The notes below the pieces were generated by a model, which was not told the origin of the DNA, made no database searches, and worked only from the letters and a program-made list of their open reading frames with translations. The translations under genes and the position numbers were made by a program. Positions 7,399-14,434 of a stretch of DNA of 20,384 bases are shown here, in pieces. This stretch comes from an uncultured Selenomonadaceae bacterium (GTDB lineage: Bacteria; Bacillota; Negativicutes; Selenomonadales; Selenomonadaceae): positions 1 through 20,384 of the forward strand of contig CACZOL010000123.1 in the NCBI GenBank assembly GCA_902782705.1, given 5' to 3'. Each line of letters begins with the position of its first letter. Positions within the stretch are counted from its first letter, which is position 1.

Positions 7399-10389
7399 TT
7401 ATTTTTTTATAACCTCCGCCAGAGTTCGCATCATTTGCGGTATGTCGATGGGCTTCGCGATATGACCGTCCATGCCGGTGGATTTTGCTTTTGCCACGTC
7501 CTCGCTGAAGGCGCTGGCCGTCATCGCGAGAATCGGGATGCGGCCCCGCCCGTCGGGGAGCGCTCGGATGGCTTTCGTGGCCTCGTAGCCGTTCATGATC
7601 GGCATCTGGATATCCATCAGTATCGCGCTGTATGCATCGGGGGGCGATGCGGCAATCATGTCGACGGCTTCTTTGCCGTTGACTGCCGTATCGACTTCGA
7701 AACCTGCGCCCATCAGGAGCATTTTTGCGATTTCGCGGTTGACGTCGAGATCGTCTGCCAAGAGCAGCTTTTTCCCTGTGAAGACGGTCGTTTCGCCGTC
7801 GGCTGGGGTTTCCTGCGGGGCGGTTGCTTTCTGCGCTTCCGTTTCGGCAAGCTCTGCCGCGATTCGCAGACGGAAAGAAATGATAAATTCCGTTCCTTTG
7901 TCTGGCGCCGTTTCCACATCAATCGTGCCGCCCATCATGTCGATGATGTTTTTCGTGATTGACATGCCGAGTCCGGTGCCTTGAATGCCGCTGGCGGTCG
8001 ATGTGCGTTCCTGCGTGAACGCCTCGAAAACCGTTGCCGCAAATTCTTTTGTCATGCCGATGCCGCTGTCTTTCACGTGAAGTTTGAACGTAGCGTCCCC
8101 GAACGCGGAATCCGTTTCTGCCAGCTTTACAGAGATTTTGCCGCCTGCCGGCGTGAATTTGTAAGCGTTGGAGAGAAGATTCAAGAGCACGCGGTTCAGC
8201 CGGTTCTTGTCGAAATGAACATAGCGGTGTTCGACGGAAGACGTGTCCACGACGAATTCGATGCCCTTCGCTTCCATCTGGGGCGCAAACATATCCCAGA
8301 CATCGTCGACAACCCGCACGAGATCGTCCGGCGCGTATTCCAGCTCCATCTTGCCGCTCTCGATACGGCTCATTTCGAGAATGTCGTTGATCAGCGCAAG
8401 GAGGTGCTTGCTGGATGCGTCGATTTTCTCCAGGAATTCCTCCGTCTTTTCAGGTACGTTCTTGTCGCAGTGCCCGGCCGGACAAATCTCGCAGTCGTCG
8501 CACTGGGCGCGCAGCCGCTTCGCCAGTTCGATGTAGCCTATGATGGCGTTCATTGGCGTGCGTATGTCGTGGGACATGTTCGAGAGGAAAGTGGATTTTG
8601 CCTTGCTGTTTTCCTCTGCCTGTATGCGTTCATACTCCGCTTGTTGCTCCCGTTGCCGCATGATCGAGTAAATGTTGAACATGATCGCGAGGCTGAAAGA
8701 AATCAGGAGCAGTTGAAGCGTCGTGTTTTTGAGAAGTTCGGTCTGCACGTCGACCATTTTCTCGAACAAGTATTGTTCTTCGTAATCTCTGCGGCTGCGG
8801 GAGCGCTTCAGCCCTTGGCTTTCCATCTCCCGCGTATAGAATTCGTTGACGTCGCCGACCACGTCCGTCATCATGTCGTGGGTAGACTGCTTGATCCACA
8901 TCGTGGAGGAAATCAAGATCAAAAAGAGAAGCGTGATCCATGAGACAGTGGATTGACCGAAGCGGTGACAGTGGTCGTGGTTGAACAAGAGACGGAACAC
9001 CACAAAGCCGAGAATACTCCAGAGAGCGAGAATGATATAGCTTTCGGCAGCCAGGGTGTTCATGTTCCAAAGTTCCGGCACGATCAGGAACAGACTGAAC
9101 AGCGCTGCGAAAAGCATACCCAAGAGGCCGGTCGCTTTCGTGATGCGGTTTCCGTCTTCTTTCGCGGAAGCGTAAGCCGCCGCTGAGGTATAACAGTACG
9201 CGATCGTCGCGCCCACGGTCGTCACATCGACAATCCAGCCCGTCGCCGTACGACCGAAAAGCGGGATAATCAGCGAAACGGCCATGATAAAGAAAATGGC
9301 GTTTTTCGGCGTGCGATCTCCGGTCAATACGGCAAACCAACGAGGCAGAATGCCTTCCGCTGCCATGGTGTAAATCAGGCGGCTTGCCGCAACGTACATT
9401 CCAATCAGGCCGGTGACGACGCCGCCAAGCACTGCGACGCCGAGGATCGCGACGCCCGCAGTCCCCATCGCTCCATGGGCGGCGTAAAAAGTCGGCAAAC
9501 CTGCGAGGCCGCTCATGCCGCTTGCCAGCGATGCAACATAACTGCGCCAAGTCAGGCAGCCTTCCGGAAGTTCGGTGACGGCCAAAAGCGTCAAAAACGT
9601 ATAGGCGAGAAAGCTGCTGATAATGGAAATTCCCATCAATATGGGAATTTTTTTCGGAGAAAAATCGAAGCCGGTCGCGGAATGGGAAATCGACTCGAAG
9701 CCGATGAATGCCCATGGGGCGAGCGCCGCGACGTGGAAAATCTGGAGCGGAACCGACTGCCCGACGGAAAAGGGCGGGTCGAAAGCGGCGAATAAATGCT
9801 CATGGGCGGCGAGCGCCGCGCCGAAGACAATCAGGATGCCGCCGAGCAGGAGAAACGCAAAAAGCGTCTGCGTATACGCGGCGAGGCGCTTGCCGCCAAT
9901 CACCAGCACGCCGAACAAGACGATGGCGGCGTCGGACAGCAAAATCTCGCCGAGCCAGACGTCGTATCCCGCGACGCTGTAATGAAATCCGAACTGGAAC
10001 ATGTTGCCGAACAAGTTTCGCACGATCAGCGCCAGCGCGGTGGCGTTCGCCCAAAGAATTGCAATGTAAGTCAGCGCAAGGAACCATGCGCTGAAAAATC
10101 CGTGGTCGTAGCCGAAGAGATGCTTCGTATAGGAAAACGTGCCGCCTGCATCCGGATATTTCTTCATCATCGCGATGTAATTCCAACCGATGACGAGCAT
10201 GACAAGAGAGCCGATCAGCATTCCGATCGTCGTGCCAATCGGTCCGGCAATCGGCAGGAATGCCGTGCCCGGCATGACGAAAGCACCCCAACCCACAGCA
10301 CAGCCGAAAGACAGCGCCCAGACGGCGACAGGGGAAAGATAGCGGGAAAGTCCCGTTTCGTCCAGTTTTGTTTCGTTCGGATTTTCCAT
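7399..10389 (-). CDS. APC-superfamily permease fused to hybrid histidine kinase
   Basis: This is a 996-residue fusion. Residues about 18-470 look like a full amino acid-polyamine-organocation permease: some 12 hydrophobic segments, the broken first-helix motif 'GWGAFVMPGTAF' (34-44) and 'PWAFIGFE' (225-232). Another helix (about 482-500), a charged loop (501-553) and a last helix (554-575) lead into the kinase. The DHp domain has H607 in SHDIRTPMNA and carries an inserted cysteine cluster (C630, C633, C636, C641). The ATPase domain has N737/N741, D774-x-G-x-G and GTGLGM (804-809). The receiver (about 873-992) has D879-D880, D926 in LMDIQMPIMNGYEA, and K979. There is no HPt. The layout recalls CbrA, in which an SSS-type transporter is fused to a kinase, but here the transporter is APC-type. 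I infer that it senses, and perhaps imports, an amino acid or amine; the substrate is unknown. Confidence 0.92.
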   Translation of the reverse strand: MENPNETKLDETGLSRYLSPVAVWALSFGCAVGWGAFVMPGTAFLPIAGPIGTTIGMLIGSLVMLVIGWNYIAMMKKYPDAGGTFSYTKHLFGYDHGFFSAWFLALTYIAILWANATALALIVRNLFGNMFQFGFHYSVAGYDVWLGEILLSDAAIVLFGVLVIGGKRLAAYTQTLFAFLLLGGILIVFGAALAAHEHLFAAFDPPFSVGQSVPLQIFHVAALAPWAFIGFESISHSATGFDFSPKKIPILMGISIISSFLAYTFLTLLAVTELPEGCLTWRSYVASLASGMSGLAGLPTFYAAHGAMGTAGVAILGVAVLGGVVTGLIGMYVAASRLIYTMAAEGILPRWFAVLTGDRTPKNAIFFIMAVSLIIPLFGRTATGWIVDVTTVGATIAYCYTSAAAYASAKEDGNRITKATGLLGMLFAALFSLFLIVPELWNMNTLAAESYIILALWSILGFVVFRLLFNHDHCHRFGQSTVSWITLLFLILISSTMWIKQSTHDMMTDVVGDVNEFYTREMESQGLKRSRSRRDYEEQYLFEKMVDVQTELLKNTTLQLLLISFSLAIMFNIYSIMRQREQQAEYERIQAEENSKAKSTFLSNMSHDIRTPMNAIIGYIELAKRLRAQCDDCEICPAGHCDKNVPEKTEEFLEKIDASSKHLLALINDILEMSRIESGKMELEYAPDDLVRVVDDVWDMFAPQMEAKGIEFVVDTSSVEHRYVHFDKNRLNRVLLNLLSNAYKFTPAGGKISVKLAETDSAFGDATFKLHVKDSGIGMTKEFAATVFEAFTQERTSTASGIQGTGLGMSITKNIIDMMGGTIDVETAPDKGTEFIISFRLRIAAELAETEAQKATAPQETPADGETTVFTGKKLLLADDLDVNREIAKMLLMGAGFEVDTAVNGKEAVDMIAASPPDAYSAILMDIQMPIMNGYEATKAIRALPDGRGRIPILAMTASAFSEDVAKAKSTGMDGHIAKPIDIPQMMRTLAEVIKK

Positions 10390-10414
10390 GAGCAGTCACT
10401 CTTTTCGACGCGGA

Positions 10415-10443
10415 ATTATAATGAAAGAAACAAAAACAAACAA
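10415..10443 (-). promoter_or_regulatory. Promoter of the permease-kinase operon
   Basis: On the - strand, TTGTTT (10438-10443) and a consensus TATAAT (10415-10420) are separated by 17 bp, and the -10 lies about 25 bp upstream of the ATG at 10389. It is placed back-to-back with the deoC promoter in the 184-bp gap. Confidence 0.7.
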
Positions 10444-10498
10444 AATTATCAGTTTAATTTTATCAGAAAAAAGAGTCAGAGCAAAGTACATTTTTCCC

Positions 10499-10527
10499 TT
10501 GCGGTTTGTGGCCGGCTCCTTTATGAT
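10499..10527 (+). promoter_or_regulatory. Promoter of deoC
   Basis: TTGCGG (10499-10504) and TATGAT (10522-10527) are spaced by 17 bp. They are followed by an AT-rich leader and an AAAGGAG ribosome binding site just before the ATG at 10574. Confidence 0.65.
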
Positions 10528-10573
10528 GATAAAGAAAAATTAAAAGGAAATATTTTATCAAAGGAGACATGAT

Positions 10574-11239
10574 ATGAAAGCGTCAGAAATACTTGCGCAT
10601 GTCGATCATACGTTGCTTGCGCCCACTGCGTCATGGGAGGAAATGCGCATACTGGCAGACGAGGCGGTTCGCTATCGTACGGCTTCTGTCTGCGTGCCGC
10701 CTGCGTATATCGCGCGGCTTCGGCAAACATACGGAGAGAAGTTGGCGATTTGCACGGTCATCGGCTTTCCTCTCGGCTACGATACGACGGCTGCGAAATG
10801 CGCCGCCGCGCGGGAAGCTGTCGCGGACGGGGCGGACGAGCTCGACGCGGTGATGAACCGTATCGACATGAAAAACGGCGACCTTGCGAAAATCACGAAG
10901 GAGATTGCCGTGCTGAAAGAGATTGCGGGAAACCGTATTTTGAAAATTATCGTCGAGGCCTGCGACTTGACGACGGAAGAAAAAATCGCCGCCTGTCGGT
11001 GCGTGACCGAGGGCGGCGCGGATTTCATCAAGACGTCGACCGGATTCGGCAAAAGCGGCGCGACGCATGAGGATATCGATTTGTTCCGTGCGCATATCGG
11101 CGCGGGGGTGCGCATGAAAGCGGCGGGCGGCATTCGTACGGTCGAGGATATGGAAGCGTATCTTGCGCAGGGCTGTGAACGTATCGGTGCGTCGGCCGCC
11201 GTCCGCCTGTTGGCGGATCGTGCGGACGCAGGGCAGTGA
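10574..11239 (+). CDS. deoC: Deoxyribose-phosphate aldolase
   Basis: This 221-residue enzyme of normal length reversibly cleaves 2-deoxyribose 5-phosphate into glyceraldehyde 3-phosphate and acetaldehyde in cytoplasmic deoxynucleoside breakdown. It is a class I aldolase. Visible motifs are 'DHTLLAP' (11-17), 'GFPLGY' (64-69), D91 in 'ELDAVMN', the Schiff-base K153 in 'DFIKTSTGFGKSGAT', and K182 in 'VRMKAAGGIRT', which tunes the active-site lysine. The ATG at 10574 has AAAGGAG at the expected distance. No other deo gene (phosphorylase, phosphopentomutase, regulator) is beside it, so it appears to be a single-gene unit with its own promoter. It is followed by two palindromic hairpins and a convergent gene. 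The assignment is certain on the motifs. Confidence 0.97.
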   Translation: MKASEILAHVDHTLLAPTASWEEMRILADEAVRYRTASVCVPPAYIARLRQTYGEKLAICTVIGFPLGYDTTAAKCAAAREAVADGADELDAVMNRIDMKNGDLAKITKEIAVLKEIAGNRILKIIVEACDLTTEEKIAACRCVTEGGADFIKTSTGFGKSGATHEDIDLFRAHIGAGVRMKAAGGIRTVEDMEAYLAQGCERIGASAAVRLLADRADAGQ

Positions 11240-11251
11240 TTTATGAGACGT

Positions 11252-11291
11252 CATTTGCGCCATAGGCGCAAATGCAGCCTGCGCAGCAGGC
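11252..11291. repeat. Two adjacent perfect hairpins between convergent genes
   Basis: The first hairpin pairs CATTTGCGCC (11252-11261) with GGCGCAAATG (11265-11274) around ATA. The second pairs GCCTGC (11277-11282) with GCAGGC (11286-11291) around GCA. No T-run follows either, so they do not look like classical terminators. Tandem palindromes of this kind between gene ends resemble REP/BIME-type intergenic elements. They may also block transcription from deoC or the opposing gene. The remainder of 11292-11337 shows nothing recognisable. Confidence 0.6.
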
Positions 11292-11337
11292 GTATCTCCG
11301 TTCAAAATATTATTTAAGAGTTTGCCTGAGATTAGTA

Positions 11338-12561
11338 TTATGCGGCCATTGTGAACCATGTATATGCGCTGAAAATCGTCAGCAGGACGATTTCGCCCAA
11401 GAGGATCGGGCGCAAGGTTCCGAAGAAATTCGCGCGGAAATAATCCACCGTGACCACGAGGCACATGTGCGTCGGCGTCAGCATTTGTCCGGCAACGCCG
11501 AACGCCATCGCGATGCCTGCGAGGTCGAGATTGCCCGTCCCCATCGCCGCGACAATCGGCATGACGATAGCGACGTGACCTTGCGACATGCCTGTCAGGA
11601 GACCGATGATGAAAGATACGCAGGCGATAATCACAGGAACGGGAAGCGGCGACGATTGGAACGCTGCGACAATCTTCGGAAGTACTCCGGTGACCGTCAA
11701 GATTTGGATGAAATAGAGGATACAAAGCACGTTCCCAAGCATTTTCGAATCCAGTGCGCCGACCACCGTATCCCGCACGCTGACGAAGCGGCTCGTGGCG
11801 CGCAGCACGAAAAACAAGAGAAACGTCACCGCGCCCATGGCCAACGACGCGTTCATATCGAGAAAGACCACCAGCAAAAACGTGGAAACTACAGGGGTAA
11901 GTGCAAGGATCAGGTCGCCCGTTTCGTGCTTTTTTCGCTTGCTGTCCGTCTGCGGTTTCGGCTCCGCAGGTACCCGGAGCGGGCGGATCAGGATCAACCA
12001 GCCCACGGAAAAGGCCAAGATCGTCAGCCAGCTCAGGTGCTTCAAGAATTCACTGAACGGGACGCCCGCGATATTGCAGGCCATTATCATACCGGGAATG
12101 ATCGGGCTGGAAAACTCGAAAATGTGACGGAACCAAAAATTGATAGCTGATTTATGCTCTTGGGAAATGGAGAGTTCGTCGGAAAGCTCATCTACGATCG
12201 GCGCGGAAAAGCGTGCGCCGCCCAGTGACGGCAACAGCCCGAGGAATGCGGGCATCAGCGCCAGCAGCGCTTTCGCGCTGGAAAAGACGCGACGGAGCGC
12301 GTTTACCATGCCGGACAGCGTGCCGCTCGTGCGGAGCTCGATCTCGAGGGCCATGACGAAATACAGCGCCAGGATAATATCGTAGGTGCGCGACAGGGAA
12401 AGCGTTTGTTTTGCGGCGACAAAAAGCGCCGTCGGTTCGCCGGATTGTGTGATCCAAAGCAAAAGCCCGCCCGCCAACATGCACGGCCCGATGGGGACAT
12501 GCTTTCGGAGCAGCAGGAGGATCAATAGGAACGCCGCCGCGAGGGGAAAGAAAATAGACAT
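11338..12561 (-). CDS. DUF401 family membrane protein (putative transporter)
   Basis: This is a 407-residue, highly hydrophobic protein. I start it at the ATG at 12561 because AAGGAG lies seven bases upstream on the - strand; the frame remains open further upstream, but that part has no membrane character. Around 10-12 membrane segments are visible, for example about 4-20, 26-46, 61-76, 96-112, 150-166, 176-192, 218-236, 240-256, 275-296, 306-326 and 380-402. 'PSLGGARFSAPIVDEL' (111-126) and 'GLLTGMSQGHVAIVMP' (320-335) are the paired loops typical of the DUF401/TIGR00529 family, a distant member of the ion-transporter (ArsB/GntP-like) fold. No substrate is established for the family. A short cytoplasmic basic loop (198-214) separates the two halves. 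It is divergent from larE, with 118 bp between, and has its own promoter. Confidence 0.85.
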   Translation of the reverse strand: MSIFFPLAAAFLLILLLLRKHVPIGPCMLAGGLLLWITQSGEPTALFVAAKQTLSLSRTYDIILALYFVMALEIELRTSGTLSGMVNALRRVFSSAKALLALMPAFLGLLPSLGGARFSAPIVDELSDELSISQEHKSAINFWFRHIFEFSSPIIPGMIMACNIAGVPFSEFLKHLSWLTILAFSVGWLILIRPLRVPAEPKPQTDSKRKKHETGDLILALTPVVSTFLLVVFLDMNASLAMGAVTFLLFFVLRATSRFVSVRDTVVGALDSKMLGNVLCILYFIQILTVTGVLPKIVAAFQSSPLPVPVIIACVSFIIGLLTGMSQGHVAIVMPIVAAMGTGNLDLAGIAMAFGVAGQMLTPTHMCLVVTVDYFRANFFGTLRPILLGEIVLLTIFSAYTWFTMAA

Positions 12562-12603
12562 TACAAACTCCTTAAAACAATGATGAGACTTATCTCGCAG
12601 TAT

Positions 12604-12632
12604 AGCATAGTTGCAGGAAAAACGCACGTCAA
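12604..12632 (-). promoter_or_regulatory. Promoter of the DUF401 gene
   Basis: On the - strand, TTGACG (12627-12632) and TATGCT (12604-12609) are separated by 17 bp. A small palindrome, GAGA-CTTA-TCTC (12585-12596), lies just downstream and could be an operator or chance. No clear + strand promoter for larE was found in the gap. Confidence 0.55.
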
Positions 12633-12679
12633 TCTCGAAAGGGAAAACAGCGAATCTTGAAATGCGAAGAGGAGAGAAA

Positions 12680-13498
12680 ATGGAACGAAAAACGGAGAAG
12701 CTGCTCGAACGTCTGAAAACTTGCGGTAGCCTCGTGGTGGCGTTATCGGGCGGCGTGGACAGCGCCACGTTGACGAAAGCGGCGGGATTGGTTCTTGGCG
12801 ACAAAGCCGTCGCCGTCACGGCGCGTTCGGAATTTTTGGCGGCGGAGGAGCTGGCCGATGCGCGGGACGCGGCAAGAGCGGCAGGCGTTCGCCATATCGT
12901 TGTCGACGCGCGGGATCTTGACAATCCGAATGTTGTGCGAAACGACAAAGAACGCTGTTATTACTGTAAGAGAGGGCGCTTTCAAAAGCTTTGCGGCTGG
13001 GCAAAGGAAAACGGTTTTGCCTTTGTAGCCGACGGGAGCAATCTCGACGACGCAGGCGATTTTCGCCCCGGAGCGCGGGCGATTGCAGAGATGGCGCCGA
13101 CGGTCGTTTCTCCGTTTGTCGAATGCGGGTGGTCGAAAGCGGATATCCGCACGCAGGCGCGGGTGTGGGGCCTTTCCGTCGCGGACAAGCCCAGCGCTGC
13201 CTGCCTCGCTTCCCGCATTGCATACGGCGTGCCGCTGACAGCAGAGCGGCTTGCACAGGTCGAGGCGGCGGAAAGAATCCTGCGGCCTTTAGTGAAAGGG
13301 CAACTTCGTGTGCGCCATCACGGCGCGCTTGCGCGTGTCGAGGCCGAGCCTTCCGCAATTGAAAATATCGTCAAGCATCGAGGCGAAATTGCGGAAAAGC
13401 TGAAAGCCGTCGGGTTCTTTTATGTGACGCTCGATCTCGTAGGATACAGAACCGGCAGCATGAATGAAATGTTGAAAAATTCCCTCGGCGGGGGCTGA
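12680..13498 (+). CDS. larE: LarE-type ATP-dependent sacrificial sulfur transferase
   Basis: This 272-residue protein starts at ATG 12680, behind GAGGAGA. The PP-loop SGGVDS (23-28) binds ATP to adenylate the pyridinium carboxylate. 'RCYYCK' (92-97) and C175 in 'PSAACLASRI' match LarE. In the Lactobacillus plantarum enzyme the equivalent cysteine (C176) gives up its sulfur to the substrate. LarE builds the thio groups of the nickel-pincer nucleotide, the cofactor of lactate racemase LarA and other isomerases, after LarB and before LarC. None of larA, larB or larC is in the window, so this is either an orphan locus or the partners lie elsewhere. It precedes the suf operon and has its own terminator. 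The family assignment is strong; the exact cellular product depends on finding LarB and LarC. Confidence 0.9.
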   Translation: MERKTEKLLERLKTCGSLVVALSGGVDSATLTKAAGLVLGDKAVAVTARSEFLAAEELADARDAARAAGVRHIVVDARDLDNPNVVRNDKERCYYCKRGRFQKLCGWAKENGFAFVADGSNLDDAGDFRPGARAIAEMAPTVVSPFVECGWSKADIRTQARVWGLSVADKPSAACLASRIAYGVPLTAERLAQVEAAERILRPLVKGQLRVRHHGALARVEAEPSAIENIVKHRGEIAEKLKAVGFFYVTLDLVGYRTGSMNEMLKNSLGGG

Positions 13499-13534
13499 TT
13501 TGGCTGTCCGTCACAGTTCATAGATTTGACTGCA

Positions 13535-13564
13535 AAAGCTCCGTGATGATGCACGGAGTTTTTT
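13535..13564 (+). terminator. Terminator after larE
   Basis: CTCCGTG (13539-13545) pairs with CACGGAG (13552-13558) around ATGATG. The stem is extended by A/T pairs and followed by TTTTTTG, a good intrinsic terminator that separates larE from the suf operon. Confidence 0.88.
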
Positions 13565-13623
13565 GTTGTTCATATATTTGTGAGCTATCGGATTTATTTA
13601 TTTTCATACTTACCATATAGGGA

Positions 13624-13652
13624 TTGACAATAAACGATGAATCTCCTAAAAT
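13624..13652 (+). promoter_or_regulatory. Promoter of the suf operon
   Basis: A consensus TTGACA (13624-13629) and TAAAAT (13647-13652) have a 17-bp spacer. A short inverted repeat, CGATG (13635-13639) and CATCG (13658-13662), brackets the -10 and could be an operator. It is too short to assign to IscR/Rrf2 or the LysR protein encoded downstream. Confidence 0.85.
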
Positions 13653-13678
13653 GAATCCATCGTAAAGGAGTGCTTGCT

Positions 13679-14428
13679 ATGGGAGATAATATATTGACGA
13701 TTCGCGGGCTGCACGCGGGCGTGGAAGGAAAAGAAATCTTGCGCGGCGTCGATCTTTCCGTCGGGAAAGGCGAGACGCACGTGCTTTTGGGGCCGAACGG
13801 CTCGGGAAAGACAACGCTGATGAACGTTCTGATGGGGCACCCGCGTTATGAAGTGTACGCGGGCGACGCAGCCTTTGACGGCGAGGAGCTGCTTGCGCTT
13901 CCGACGCATGAGCGGGCACGGCGCGGGTTGTTTTTGTCGTTCCAGACGCCGGAGGAGATTCCGGGCGTTACGGTGGAAAATATGCTGCGGACGGCGCGTC
14001 AGGCCATCACGGGCAAAAAGGCCGGCGTCATGGCTTTCCGAAAGGAACTGGCGGCGGCGCTTGAAACGCTGAAAATGGACGCGGATTGGGCGAGCCGATA
14101 TTTGAACGTGGGCTTTTCCGGCGGTGAGAAAAAGCGGACCGAGATTTTGCAGCTTTTAATGCTGAAGCCGAAACTCGCGCTTCTTGACGAGACGGACTCT
14201 GGACTCGACGTGGACGCGGTGCGTGTCGTGTCGAACGGCGTCAAGGCGTTTCGCACAACGGAAAACGCGTGTCTGATTATCACGCACAACGCGAATATCT
14301 TGTCTGCGCTTTCGGTGGATGGGGCGCATGTGCTCTTGGACGGACGCATTGTGAAAAGCGGCGGCGCGGAGTTGGTCGAGGAGATTGGAACTCACGGTTA
14401 CGCTCATTTTCTTGGAGGGGAAAGGTGA
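13679..14428 (+). CDS. sufC: SufC, Fe-S cluster assembly ATPase
   Basis: This 249-residue protein is read from ATG 13679 because AAAGGAG ends eight bases upstream; an in-frame GTG at 13670 lies inside that site. It is an ABC-type ATPase that drives the SufBCD scaffold in cytoplasmic iron-sulfur cluster assembly. Visible are Walker A 'GPNGSGKTT' (38-46), the Q-loop 'LFLSFQTPEEIPGV' (84-97), the signature 'FSGGEKKR' (146-153), Walker B with 'LALLDETDSGLD' (166-177), and H-loop 'IITHNANIL', all characteristic of SufC rather than transport ATPases. It is the first gene of sufCBDSU and sits six bases ahead of sufB. Confidence 0.97.
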   Translation: MGDNILTIRGLHAGVEGKEILRGVDLSVGKGETHVLLGPNGSGKTTLMNVLMGHPRYEVYAGDAAFDGEELLALPTHERARRGLFLSFQTPEEIPGVTVENMLRTARQAITGKKAGVMAFRKELAAALETLKMDADWASRYLNVGFSGGEKKRTEILQLLMLKPKLALLDETDSGLDVDAVRVVSNGVKAFRTTENACLIITHNANILSALSVDGAHVLLDGRIVKSGGAELVEEIGTHGYAHFLGGER

Positions 14429-14434
14429 CGCGTT

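Noticed and set aside
7981..8943. Open frame of 320 codons on the + strand across the permease-kinase
   Set aside because: The opposite frame encodes intact DHp and ATPase motifs; this one has no recognisable feature and no ribosome binding site.
12562..12948. N-terminal extension of the DUF401 protein to the far upstream in-frame start
   Set aside because: The extra stretch is Ser/Arg/Ala-rich with no membrane character and overlaps larE, whereas the ATG at 12561 has a good AAGGAG site.
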